NCBI GenBank assembly: GCA_016584495.1
Contig: WAID01000005.1
Span: forward strand, 2,430,501 to 2,494,500
Reading direction: 5' to 3'
DNA: 64,000 nt
Origin: Celoporthe dispersa
Lineage: Eukaryota > Ascomycota > Sordariomycetes > Diaporthales > Cryphonectriaceae
Position 1 is the stretch's first letter; the number at the start of each line of letters is the position of its first letter. Below are positions 1 through 11,485 of the stretch, piece after piece. The position numbers were made by a program, and so were the translations under genes. The notes under the pieces are model-generated. The model worked only from the letters and a program-made list of their open reading frames with translations, searched no databases and had not been told where the DNA came from.

Positions 1-85
1 GGCCCTCATTCACCTAATTATCTGGTGAACTGAATATCCATCCTCTTAAGTCCTCATAGAAGATCCAATCTTGTCTCTCATCGAC

Positions 86-1048
86 ATGCATCTTTGGGCC
101 CTCTCTTGGGCCACCCTCCCTCTCACCGCCTCCGCCATAAACATTATACTATCCAACGACGATGGCTGGGCCGAGAAGAACATCCGCGTCTTCTACGACG
201 CACTCACAGCCGCTGGAGAGAGCGTAGTGATCTCTGCACCAGCCGAAGACGAATCGGGCTCAGGCTCAGACACCGCACCGCCGACTGAAGTGACGGATGG
301 CTGCGAGTTTGACAGCTGTCCTCCAGGGAGCCCTGCTGTCGGTGCCAACAGCTCGATGCCTCAGCTCAACTATGTGAACTCATATCCCGCCACGGCCATG
401 CTCTACGGCATCCAGAATATTTCACAGGAGTTCTTTAGTGGGCCACCAGATCTCGCCTTAGCGGGATTCAACGTAGGAGGTTGGTGTCACCAAGCATGTA
501 GACAATCCGGCATACTTCATGAGCTGACCAAGTAATTCATACTCTAGATAATACTGGGCTGAGCGTTCTGATCTCTGGCACTGTCGGTGCCGCCACCGAG
601 GCCTCCCCTTGAGGGCATCCCTGCCATAGCATTCAGCGGCTCTACGGGAGACCAAGTCGCATGGATGACGGCCACGCAGACGTACCAGTCCGTCTATGCC
701 GCCCTGTCCACCAACGTCACTCAGACTCTCGTCGCCTCCGGAAAGCCCTATCTTCCAGACGACATCTGGCTCAACGTGAACTTTCCCTCCTCCAACACCC
801 TGCAGTGCTCCTCTACGGCAGATTTCAGCTTCGTTCTGTCACGAATTAACACGGCGACGCTGCTCACGCCTGACGATGTTGACGCGTGCGGGTCTCGGCG
901 GCTCCCTGCGGAGTCCTTGGTGGTCGACCTCCCTGGTTGCTATGCGAGCATCAGCGTTGGGAATGCCACGGACAAGAGTGACGCGAGTGCGACTGATCAG
1001 GCTATTGTCTTGGAGAAGCTGCAGTCGATCCTTTCATGTCTTCCGTAA
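86..1048 (+). CDS. Secreted SurE-like 5'/3'-nucleotidase / acid phosphatase (frame broken once)
   Basis: SurE-family phosphatases remove phosphate from nucleoside monophosphates and related esters using a metal held by an N-terminal Asp-Asp pair. The start is the ATG at 86. Residues 1-17 form a signal peptide, followed directly by ILSNDDGW (Asp25, Asp26), the SurE metal motif. NVGDNTGLS and SGTVGAA are further family signatures. Exons are 86-479 and 548-1048, with a 68 bp phase-1 intron using a weak GTTGGT donor. After SGTVGAATEAS the frame closes, and it resumes one base later as LEGIPAIAFSG. The break lies in the C-run at 605-608, and the exon lengths sum to one extra base. This is most simply an indel error, otherwise a recent pseudogene. 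About 297 residues once corrected, a normal fungal SurE length. The signal peptide suggests a secreted or vacuolar enzyme. Family call is firm; intactness is uncertain. Confidence 0.82.
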
Positions 1049-2293
1049 AAAGATGGATTTGGGTTTTCTGATAGGTCTATGCGGTAGCATTAATGAGACA
1101 TGTAGCTTTGCAATACACTTTGCTTATCAAGCTCATCGTTGACTTCTATTATGCTTGACTTCCATCGTTCGCACGCCTTGCTAATATGAGCTTTTCATGA
1201 ATCCATACCTGAAAAGGCTCTCAGAATTTGGTGAATAACTGCAAATAAGCCAAGTCACCGGCCAGCTTTAATTCTATCAGAGGACAATAATCCTGTCGAT
1301 AAAGACATGCGATCACCCTTCTTACAGCGCAGGAAAACAGGCTTCAGCGTAAAGAAACCATGGGTTTCAACTTTGAAAAGCTCCCTAGTGCTGACCCTCA
1401 CTACCTACGACGTTACTAATAAGTACTAGCCGGTCCTTAACTATGAGACATAAGTTTTTATTGTGACTGAAGGCTTAAGTAAACATAATGGGAGCATGGA
1501 CACACGTCTGAGAACCTCAAATTTACCAAGTATGGACAGTCAGTTGCATTATACTATCCACTGAGTCCTGTCATAGCCACAAGAGATGGCCTATTCTCCA
1601 ACATGATGCTCAGTGATCTAGATCCATCACACCTATGTAGCCATGACAAACAAAGTTGTACCTTCTCCAAACGTTCACTGCCTAAGTCCTGTACCACCAA
1701 TTTTTCAAGTTTGCGATACATCTCTTCACTGTGTCTGGCCGACCGGAAAGAATAGCTACATTGTCAGTCATAGTATCATCGGAATTAGAATAACCAGACT
1801 AACCTAGACATTTTGAGAGTATCCAGACAGAGCAGCATTTCCATCAGTATTGGTATTGTGGATAGCTTTTGCTTTGTTAGATTAGATCCCCAAAGTAATA
1901 GGTATGATAGAAATACCTTCAACTGTCGCTGCCTGCCGGTGGTGTCGAATGCATTCCCAGACGGCGACAGAGGTAGCAACAGTCGTGAATGACAGTGCTG
2001 TGACCATGATCGCTATCTGGATAGGAATGGTCATGGTGTTGAGAAAAAAAAGAGGAGGGGGAAACACACACGAACACAAAGAGAGAGAGACAGAGAGAGA
2101 GAAAGGTGCACAATGTAGTCTTGGTACTGAGTAATAGGGAGATGGGATATTTGAGATTATGATGATATTAATCTCTTCAGAGTTCACCAGGTGCCATGAC
2201 GGTTGCAAGATGAGCTCTTATAAAACAAGGCTTTCGTTGAAAAGTGCCCATGTTCAACCAAATACACTCCTTTCAAGCCTCTAAGTAACTCTT
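1049..2293. other. Intergenic, mostly featureless; contains a candidate small minus-strand gene
   Basis: No recognised family on either strand. An AG-rich simple stretch lies at 2079-2104. The only coding-like signal is the minus-strand pair of segments listed separately. Confidence 0.5.
1553..2034 (-). CDS. Possible small membrane-anchored protein, structure unresolved
   Basis: On the minus strand an ATG at 2034 opens a reading of about 40 residues: a hydrophobic helix (IQIAIMVTALSFTTVATSVAV) followed by a basic stretch ending near a GTATTT donor at about 1916. Further downstream, at about 1765-1553, a second coding-like stretch contains ARHSEEMYRKLEKLV, preceded by a plausible TAG acceptor. 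I could not join the two in phase with good splice sites, so the model is speculative. No family recognised. It may be a small single-pass protein, a decayed gene or chance. Confidence 0.22.
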
Positions 2294-2720
2294 GACTACC
2301 CCTGTTTTTGGATTCTGCAGTGTCGGGTCAGAATCACAGTTGAATGTCAACTTCTGTGGGAGCAGAACACTGAAGTACTTTCACTCAGACCCCTGTCTTT
2401 GGGTTTTGTAGTCACAGCTTCCACTGGCTGTCACCCAGTGAGGCGGCACCTCCAACCTAGAGCCAGGTCAGAAGATGGGTCCTGCTGTCATACCACACCC
2501 CGAGAAAAGTTGAGACCCTTGCTTTCGGGTTTGGTAGTGCTTACTTTTGCAGGTTGATGTCGAATCACATCCCGAGAAAAGTTGAGACCCTTGCTTTCGG
2601 GTTTGGTAGTGCTTACTTTTGCAGGTCGAGAGGTGATTTCGTCCCAGGTCTTGCCCCTCATGTGGTGTGCTATGTAGAATAGACAGGTCCCCTGTATTTG
2701 GGTTTTGCGTAGAGGTAACA
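2294..2720. repeat. Degenerate direct-repeat array (five copies of a GACCCcTG.TTTgGGTTTtG.AGT motif)
   Basis: Five direct copies of a 25-30 bp motif lie at about 2294-2321, 2388-2412, 2512-2537, 2584-2609 and 2685-2710. Copies 3 and 4 belong to a larger perfect duplication: 56 bases at 2499-2554 recur identically at 2571-2626 (period 72). The others share only the core. Spacing is irregular (72-125 bp), so it is not a simple minisatellite. No gene or terminal inverted repeat is attached. Confidence 0.7.
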
Positions 2721-3065
2721 TCAAATCAATACTTAGCCACACTGGATGAGCAAATCACTGTCCTAAGTGCCCATCATCTGCCAGAGACACGTCATGGCTG
2801 CATACAGTGAGCCTGGTAGTTGCAAGCCTTATGGTGCGTTCTACTATATATAGTGGTATCGGCATCCTGCTCCCAGGTGTTTCTTCTCCCCGTCAACATG
2901 CACTCCTGTCTGAACCTCGTGTCCTTTCCTGCACAATCAATTTCTCTGCATTCTTGTCACTGTCAAGTTACATCAGACACTGTATTCCAGCACCTATTGC
3001 CCACACGTCTTCAGCCACTGTATGTGGTATCTTTGAGCCCGACAACAAGGCCAAGGTCTGGACCA

Positions 3066-6000
3066 ATGACTAAGCCCAAGCCCAAGCGGCGGATCGATGA
3101 GTGGGAGGTACACAGGAAAGAAATATATCGTCTCTATGTAGTAAAAAGCAATTCTATCGCTGAAGTTGCACACTGCATGAAGCGCTATGGACTCGACAAA
3201 CAGTGAGTGAGAAGGACCCGACTTTGTTCCACAATTCATTTCAACTCACAAGCTCTGTGTTCGGAAGACCGAAAGATTACGAGTACCGCCTAGCAAAATG
3301 GAAATACCACCAGAACCTCCCTCAGAAGACTTGGAGGTGGATCGATGCGCAGATTTCCAGAAGGCAGGGGAAGCAAAGCCAGGTGTTTGTGTCAGGAAAA
3401 CCCTGGCCAATGGAAAAGATTCGCGGACGAGCGGCTAGGCATCTGTCACAAAGCTTGCTAGGTAACGTCTAAGATCTCTAGTATTTCGACTCTTCACAGA
3501 CTGAAATACTAATCGATAACAGCTGGATCGCCCTTACCCCCACCGTCAGATTTTCTCGTGCATGTGCAGAGTCCATCTCCACTACTCGACGATGCCGAAT
3601 GGCCCGATATCTTACCGTGTATTCAGTGGGATCGTCAGTTCTACGGTAAGACGCACCCCTCGTTTTTAAAGAGATCCACAGCCCCTTGATTAATGTTGTT
3701 GCACAGAATATCTTGGATCCACGTCTTATAATGGCACGATGATGTTGAACAAACTCCCGCGCCAGGAACCATCATTCGTGGAGCTATTCCGACCCTTCTC
3801 GGCCCTCAGGGATTCCTCAGCAGCCAGTCAATTTCCCATTTACTGCGATGCCAGAACGATCAAAGCGGTTCTTGACATGATCCGACCACAAGTCTACGAA
3901 GGTGATCACACGTCGACTGCGGACATTATGTACAATGGCACCCCGGAATCTGTCACTGTGGAGTTCATCCGTCTGGTTGTGTACTTGATGGCCAACGACC
4001 TTGGTGACTATTTGCCATCTATCCTCGGCCATAATATCAAGTTCACCGACGGCAACGCAATTCTTGACTTCCTCCGCTCGCTAGGATTGCTGTCAAAGGC
4101 GATGCTGGATAGGTTTGGTCAGTCATCCGGGTCAACCAATCGTGCATTCCTGGATGCACTACTAAGTCGTGTCATTTTTGACGACAAGAGCTATGATGTT
4201 CTGAAATGGTTTGTTGAGAACCGTCACTTTGGTCCCAGTTACCGCACAAGACGCGATTGGTATTTCGATATTGTGGTATTCCCTGATTATGCGCTGAGTT
4301 TGTTGCAATGTGCAATCCTTTCGAAAAACCTGCGGGCAGTTCAACTGCTAGTGGAAGCTGGCGCAGACGTCAATGAAACCACGAACGAGCACGATCTGTC
4401 GCCTTTGAATGCGCGGCCTCGATCAAACAATGTGATCTCGCAATGAGAATTTCTGGGCTTTTGCTCGAAAACGGCGCGAAGGTACGGCCAGCTTCCGGCA
4501 ACACAAGAAGACCTGGCGCTCTGGAGTTGGCAATCAAGAGTTCGAACACATGCCTGATCACAAAGCTGCTCCAAGAGGGCGGACCACACGTCGCCATCAA
4601 TTATGGTCATTTCAGAGCCGCAGTGGAATTCGGAGACCATCATACAATCTCCCTGGTCTATAATCTCCTCACAGCGAACCTCGATGCTTCGAGTCCTCAC
4701 GCTTTGGCTACAGCCAGAGACAAACTTCTAAGAGGCAGCCTAGCGCTAGTCTTCCACGATCGCTTCACCTTTGCCGAGTCTCTGAATCTCAAAGCTGCCA
4801 CCCTGTTGGAACTTGGTGCGGATGCAGATGGCTCGTGCTGGAAGGAAGGATGCAATTGCCGTCCAATTGAAACAGTATTTTGGTATACGCTGTGTTCGGG
4901 TTCGGAGAGGAACGATGATAGGATACGACAACTCACGCATGCCTTGGTCAAACTCCTCCTCAACTATGGGGCTCAGCCAGAGAGACCAGCCTCCGATGCA
5001 GAGTGGGGGAGTCGACCGTCTGCGCTTCAATATGCCATCCAAGAAGGATATGAGCCAATAGTCGAGCTTCTTCTAAATGCTGGTGCCGATATTGATTACT
5101 ACAACAATGGCGAGTGGCAGCCTTCAGAAAGAGATTGCTTTTGGCATTGTCTTTCGATGCCGGAAGGATACTCACCACTGCTGGTGGCCCTGCATAGCGG
5201 CTGGACTAATATTGCTAAAAGTTTGTTGACACTGAAGCCGGATCTGAAGCTTTGGGGGGTGAAGCAGAAACAGCCGCCGGACTGGGCGATTTTGAGCTGG
5301 TCACAATACTCCTCGACGCATGTGCTGCCCGCCCTGGTTCCGATGCTTCAATGTCCAAGTGTGTTGATGAAGCGGGGGTGGACGTTGACCTCAACCGACT
5401 GCTCGATATTGCAAACCTGAGGCATGATGCCGACATGATCCGCCAATTGCTTTCAATGATTTCAATGGCCACAGAGGCTAGCAAGGCACCGCTCCGCTCG
5501 GAGACTCTGCTGGAGGCTGCCATAATCCTTGGTGATCAGCAACAAGTCAGCAAGGCTTTAACGACGGCGAGTTACGATTCTCGGGTTTTGTGCCAGGCGG
5601 TCATCAAAGGTTTACAAACCAGGGACCTCACCATCGTGAAGGATCTTCTCAATCGAAGGAAGTCAGCGCCGAATGATGACTGGGAGGTAGTCGCTGTATA
5701 TTATGCCGCAGACAATCTCTATACGGAAATGCTCGAGGTTCTAATGAGATTCTTCAGCAACGGGCCTTGGATGACTCGCTTTCAGGGAATCATATGGGTG
5801 AATGAGAACGACACATGTTATTCAGATCTTATCTGGCGCGAGTCTGGTCATAAGATGGAAGGAGAAGCTCACATCCTGGAGCTCGCTGGAATATCTGACA
5901 GCTGTTTTGGAGATGCGTGCCGTGTTCAGCTCTTGACGAGCCTGGGCATCTCTGCAAGGACGCCCGAGTTACACAACCGCTTCTCACCACTAGAATGCCT

Positions 6001-7054
6001 TAGTATGAACGATCGCGGCGGCAGACCCCTGGCTGTTATGAGGGCCCTTCTGGACGCTGGAGCTGTGGCAAACACGAGACCGAAGATTGATCATAAAGAT
6101 AGTTATGACTCCAGAAACGCCTTGCAACTCACGATCCAATTTCATGACATCGAAGTATCAAAGCTTCTCATCGACTACGGCGCTGACGTGAACGCCCCGG
6201 CAGGCTTCTTCGGCGGACGCACTTGCCTTCAAATTGCCGCCGAGAGGGGTCACATCGGCGTGGTACGGTTCTTATTACGCCATGGCGCCAAGGTCAGCGG
6301 TAAACGATCTTTGATACGTGGAAGAACTGCTATTGAAGCTGCCGCCGAGAATGGAAGGCTAGACGTGCTGAAGCTTTTGCTTTTGCAAGACGAAGACCTC
6401 CTGGAGACAGCCGCTGGAAGACACCAGTTCATCAGAGCAGCGAAGTCTGCCCAGAGATACGGCCACTACGAAATTGTCCGGATATTAAAGAATCACATTC
6501 AGTGGACGAGTGAGGACGAAGATGCCTTCCGTAACGAGACACACACCCATGGATACGTCTTTGTGGATGATATGACCGAGAAGCCATCAGAATTCGAAAG
6601 GGAACACCCAGACTTTCTCTTGTTGCTGAGAATCAAATCCGGTGGATCCCAAGATTTGCAAGAGTGGACAAAACTCCTTACCAAGAGCAACGCCAACTTA
6701 GACATCCACGATTGGATCGGAGAGTTACCAAGCGACGACTCAGTTGACTGCAGTGTGTCCAGCAAAGATCAGTCACATCCGGGAAATGAGCACCTCAGGA
6801 CAGATCATCCTGCCCAAGACTTGGTAGCAGGAAACACCTCCAGTCTGGTTCAGGCTTCTAGAAATCACTTTCAACACTCAATAGAGGCAGACGGGCTTGT
6901 CTGGAACATAGATGGGCCTTCTACAACATGGATCCCTTGGCACTGGGGCATTTGGGATGATCAAGTTTTCATGGTTCAAGAGGAGTTTCCTTGGCTATTT
7001 GAGCCCGATCAGGAGAGCCATGACCGCCGCATGCTAGAAATTACGGAAGGGTAG
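3066..7054 (+). CDS. Clr5-domain ankyrin-repeat protein (two frame breaks)
   Basis: The N-terminal Clr5 domain (about residues 12-68) starts at DEWEVHRKEIYRLY and continues across intron 1 as PKDYEYRLAKWKYHQN. Clr5 is a fungal N-terminal domain named after a fission yeast silencing factor. It is followed by a long region with ankyrin repeats (LLVEAGADVN, LLENGAKV, LLNAGADI, LLDAGAVAN, LLIDYGADVN, FLLRHGAKV), a protein-binding scaffold. Exons are 3066-3202, 3253-3461, 3523-3645 and 3707-7054; all junctions are GT-AG and in phase. Two single-base losses interrupt exon 4: one at 4411-4417 (between SPLNA and AASIKQCDLA, inside one ankyrin repeat) and one in the G-run at 5254-5259. The exon total is two bases short of a multiple of three, matching exactly two missing bases. 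About 1270 residues when corrected. Either an assembly artefact or a decaying member of a variable fungal ankyrin family. Confidence 0.75.
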
Positions 7055-7992
7055 ATTGAGAGCCCAGTAGAGTTACATGCTGTTCATTTCGCATCGCTTT
7101 CACGTTGGGCTATTTTATATGCACTTATGAACAAGTTTAGAACTGGGCTATAGCAAACTTGAGGAATGATTTCTCCCAGAAAAGCGATAGTGATAATCAT
7201 GATCAGTTGGTAGTCAGAATGAGTCATATAATCATACATACTGGTCGCAGGAGATCTTTCTTTTCATCATGGGTAGGAGAACGATCATTTGTTCAGACTA
7301 CAGACGTACTGCATGAGGACCGAACCCAAGTCCCGTCCCAGCCACTTCGGGAGGTATCAGCACAGGGCACGCGCATGCCTGCATGAATAACCCTACCGCG
7401 GCGTTCACTAAGTATTAGTACCTGCTGACGTGCAGGTGGACAGCACAGTCGTGGCGTTTACTGCCCACTGACATGCAGGTGAACAACACAGTTGCGGCAT
7501 TGGCTGTGCTAGAAACAGCGTAGCTCTATGCAATACGGAGCCCAGGCCTGTCCGCAGGTAGATTCAAGGGCACAATCGTGATGTTCGTTCTGCTACGGTC
7601 CAGCGTAGCTTCATGTTTCGCTCAGTGCGGTAGACAATTGGCCAGGGCCCTCTCGTCGTGAAGGCCGCCGTTGCGGTGTTCGCCCATGCGTGAGAAACTG
7701 CTTACTCGCCGCCGCAGAGCTGTAGCTTGCAGCTGCCGCAGAGAGTCCAGTGGTCGCACAGAGTGCATCATAGAATCATCAATTGTCAATACCCAAAACT
7801 ATTCTCAGGCAGCCAGGAACTCTGTTCCCTTTCTAACTTTTCATGATGGAACATGGCTCTTTGGTTGACTTGATTTTTCCCACGCCCTTGCACTAGACTT
7901 GAATCAAATGTGGCAGAACGATCTAGCCAGAGTTCCCTGGTGAGACCGAACGCTAGAGACTTTGGTGGTATTATTGAGCATCACGGGTCAGA
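7055..7992. other. Intergenic region with a diverged short duplication
   Basis: No coding sequence supported. It contains the 44 bp-period duplication at 7424-7503 listed separately. Confidence 0.6.
7424..7503. repeat. Two diverged tandem copies, 44 bp period
   Basis: CTGACGTGCAGGTGGACAGC at 7424 recurs as CTGACATGCAGGTGAACAAC at 7468. About 36 bases align, and most differences are G/A or C/T transitions, the type of change left by repeat-induced point mutation, although two short copies alone do not prove RIP. Confidence 0.55.
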
Positions 7993-9516
7993 ATGGACCA
8001 GATTCAGACACCAGGTCCGCAATGGACCCAGGATAGCCTACACTACGGCGAGGATGATATTCTATGGAGATGCGTGAGTCGTTAATCAAGTTCAGAAACC
8101 ACCTGCTCCATGGATACTTAGCATGCATTCCAACGAACTCGTTTCACAGCTGACTTGGGCATACAGTGTAAATGTCACGAGGGTCAGACAACGATCAAGA
8201 TGTCACCAAAGTGCGTCAATCTTAGGTGCGAGCATACATATTGTATGATCTGCACCTTTGAAGTGAGATACAGAGAAGCCGAGACAATTACTTCCCTAAC
8301 GGACCAGCCAAGGCCCGGGAGGTCTCCTATTAGTAGCCTGGGGCAGAATGCGGCTCTGCCCAGCGAGGCTCCAGCCCCGATAGCAGCGGAGCCGCATCGA
8401 GACGTAGCAGCTTGTTCGCCCTTGGAGATGCTGATGGATGTTCCACTTGGATCCTTCCCTCCTCCTCCTTCGACACCAGCATGGGTGTCGCACCGCAGAG
8501 CCTCACATATGACACGCTTTCGTGGCCTGCCTACGACCTCGCTGCTCCACAGGCCAGCTCATCCCTTGCCTTTCCGCTTGCTCCTGGCAGCTTACACTTG
8601 CCAAGTAGTTCGGTCCTGAGTTTCAATCAGCCCCTGATTTTCAACGGGCCTGCAGACCCCGCTCTCACTACCGTTGGCCAGCCTGAATCTTGGGATACTT
8701 TTGCGGATCGCCACCTTGCGACTCCTCAACAATTCAAAGCACAGCCGCCCAGCTTCTCGTCAACGCCTCAGCCTGCGACGCAGAACATACACATATCAGA
8801 CAGCGAATCCTCCACCGACATTAATGCGTCACGCCAACGGAAGACGCCCAGGGGATGCCGTTTCCCCTGTCCCTTTGTGTGGCACGACCCCGTGTGGTAC
8901 CGTCGCTGCCTCAAGTGTGGCTTCGCACGCATCGGAGACTTAAAACAGCACCTTCGAAGACGGCATATGAGGCCTCTCTTCTGCGGTCGGTGCAAGAAAA
9001 AAATTCAAGAACGACACCGAGCAGAAAGTGCACTCCGAAAGCTTCAAGCCCTGTCGAGTGAGGATGGGCAACGCGCCCGAAGGCATCAGCGAGAGTCAGA
9101 GCAAGAAGTTGACTCATTATCCCACGGAGAGAAACGACGGTGTGGCGCAGTGGAATATGGTCTGGGACATTGTCTTCCCGGATCGTGTTGAGATGAAGCC
9201 GCATTCGCCCTTCATGGATGAACGTCGGTCGGCAGACACTTCCTCCCTGCTAGCTTTCTTTCAGAGCAAGGCTCGACAGATCCTTAGGGACAATTCTCTG
9301 ACCCGGGATTCAGTGGATCGGATTCTTTACGGCGCCTTGATCGTCATCGGGGAGTGGGAATCGGCGAACAGCACTACACCTTTAGATCCTCCCATCAATA
9401 TCTTAGAGCCCGACATCCTGCAGGCTCTTAGCAGTCAGCAGATGAGGCCGAGCAGTATGCCTGGCCGTGACGACGATATGTCCGCTCCCGTGGAGCTTCA
9501 CACGTCGCCTGAGTAG
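7993..9516 (+). CDS. Cys/His zinc-finger protein of a fungal accessory family (one frame break)
   Basis: The N-terminus has a compact cysteine cluster, LWRCCKC then KCVNLRCEHTYCMIC (W-x-C-C-x-C ... C-x4-C-x-H-x2-C-x2-C). A low-complexity Ser/Pro linker follows, then a C2H2-like block: CPFVWHDPVWYRRCLKCGF, DLKQHLRRRH and FCGRC. This arrangement (CPF..DP..Y ... KQHL.R.H ... C..C) is recurrent in poorly characterised fungal nuclear proteins. Exons are 7993-8073, 8167-8262 and 8337-9516, with phase-0 GT-AG junctions. In the last knuckle the frame changes at an A7 run (8997-9003): dropping one A restores CKKKFKNDTEQKVHSES and reads through to 9516. The exon sum is exactly one base too long. About 451 residues once corrected. 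Likely nucleic-acid or protein binding; no specific role can be assigned. Confidence 0.7.
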
Positions 9517-9692
9517 TAACAGCTGAAGAAGTGCTGGAGCCAGTCGATGGCACGCAGCACTTTGGAAGAAACTGACGTCGACGAGACACGGGTTAGTCGT
9601 GCTAGCAGGTGACTGCCACAAAAGACAGTCAGCTTCCCAAAATTTGATTATCGGAGGACCTAGTATCACACCGCTTCCACTAGGTAGAAGGG

Positions 9693-11485
9693 TCAGGTGT
9701 ACTGCTCCTTTGAGCAGATACAAGGCGGTACATGGAACAAATGTCCACGGCGCTTTCTCAAGAAGTAAGCATATAGCCCTCCCACGACGTAGACGGCCAC
9801 AGCTGATATGACAACAGAATACTTGAACTGGTCTGGTCGAGAAAATACGATGGTTGTGGCGTACGAGAGCATTTCGAACAGGTTCTGGAACGAAGCCTCG
9901 ACGGCGGAGAATGTACCTCGGTGGTCATCCTCGACTTCCTATACACCGGACAGTGTCAGTTCATGTTGAGCTCGTCGCTGAGATATAGCAGGACAGTAAA
10001 GACTCACATCCTGTATAATGTTCTGGGCAGACAAGTCATACCCCCACAGGCCAACACGACTCAAGGCTACACCAACCGCAAGCCCAGTCGCGGAATATAG
10101 GCTATTTGTGCCCATCCTGTTGAAGTCTGAGAGATACCAACCCAGTGCGCCAGCGAGGCACACCATCTGCCAAGCCAGGCTCCATATACCGGCGCGGACA
10201 ACCCCGATCTTCCTCATCAAGAAAGGCGCGGCCCAGGTCGCACTGATCTCAAAGATGCTGCTGCCGACGCGGGCTACGCCGACGTTCCACGAGGTGTAAC
10301 CGACGGAGACGAGATAGGTGATCATCTGGCCGGAGAAGGACAGGACGGTGAAGTAGAGAAGGGATAGGGCAAAGGATGGGAGGAAGGCTGGGTGTCTGAA
10401 GTAGAATGGTAGTGATTCGATAGGGAGCATGTTGTTGATGACCTTGCTGAGAAGCCTCTTTGGAGTAACAAGTCTTGGCTGCTGGTCCGAACCTTCTTCA
10501 GCCTCGCCCGTAGGACCAGCCGGCCTCGCTGTTCTCTCAAGGCCACGGACTCGTTTGTAAACCTGCAGGTCGATCAGCCACCAGGGACAAGAAGACCTTT
10601 ACCGTCTCAGCCGATGCAAAATACCTTACCTGTTCGATGAAGATGGTCTCCACGAAGACGGATACAATGTTCATGCCTAGTGTCACATAAATGGCAACTT
10701 CTGTAGAGGCGATAGCCACTAGAGATATCGTGAGAGGCCCTGCGAGCTTGCAGAACAGGTCGATGCGGCGCATTCGGGAATTCACAGCTGTAGACGTGAT
10801 AAGTGGCACGCTATGCATGCAGCAGGAACGGAGGACTCGATATACTCACTTCGACGAGCAGCTTCGTTGCCCTCGGTGATGACGACGACCCAGTCCCGCT
10901 CAACTGATATCGTGTTCATTGTAGAGCACAGCTTTTCCACCACCGCCAGGAGCACAATGCCCGCAAAGATGCCGTTGTCCTTCCCAAAGCTCCAGCTCAC
11001 TTTCGCCTTCTCGAGTATCAACAGCAGGACACAAGACACAGCGACTGGAACCCTCTGGCCGACGATGGATGTTCTGATGAGGTTGAGCCGGTTACCCTTG
11101 TTGACCCAGGTCCCCAAAGGCTGCGCGAGGACGATATACCCTGCATTGCGCACAAGAGAATATATCGAGACTGGGAGCAGGGTTCCAGGAAAGACAGACG
11201 TCAGGAAAAGAGCTGCACCGAATTCGAAGAGGCGCGAGTTCCAGGTTGAGAGGAAGTGCGAGGTGTACAGCCGGAAGGCGACCGGCCTGGGAACGCCGGC
11301 GCTGACGCCTATAAGACTGGGCTCGTCTTCGCCATGCTCAAGCTGGTGCAGGAGGTGGTGACCGTCACTCAGGCCAGCTGCGGCATTGGTGTTTGTATGG
11401 GCGTGTGAGGAATATGTTGTCGAGACCCACCGAGGCGGACGACATCGGCCGCATGTTGTATTGTCAGGCTCTCATCTTGAGCCAT
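9693..11485 (-). CDS. Ferroportin-like (SLC40) metal exporter
   Basis: Five exons on the minus strand: 11485-11431, 11377-10850, 10787-10630, 10562-10008 and 9938-9693, totalling 514 codons with clean GT-AG phases. The protein has about ten hydrophobic helices and ferroportin landmarks: RLYTSHFLSTWNSRLFEFG near the N-terminus, WVNKGNRLNLIRTSIV after helix 2, ISVERDWVVVI before the mid helices, a linker, then RVGLWGYDLSAQNIIQ and EVEDDHRGTFSAVEASFQNL near the C-terminus. Animal and plant SLC40 proteins export ferrous iron and related divalent metals. In fungi the location (plasma membrane or vacuole) and substrate are inferred, not shown. The start at 11485 is chosen because exon 1 supplies the only in-phase ATG. 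The gene is intact, unlike several neighbours. No metal-response gene is adjacent. Confidence 0.88.
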
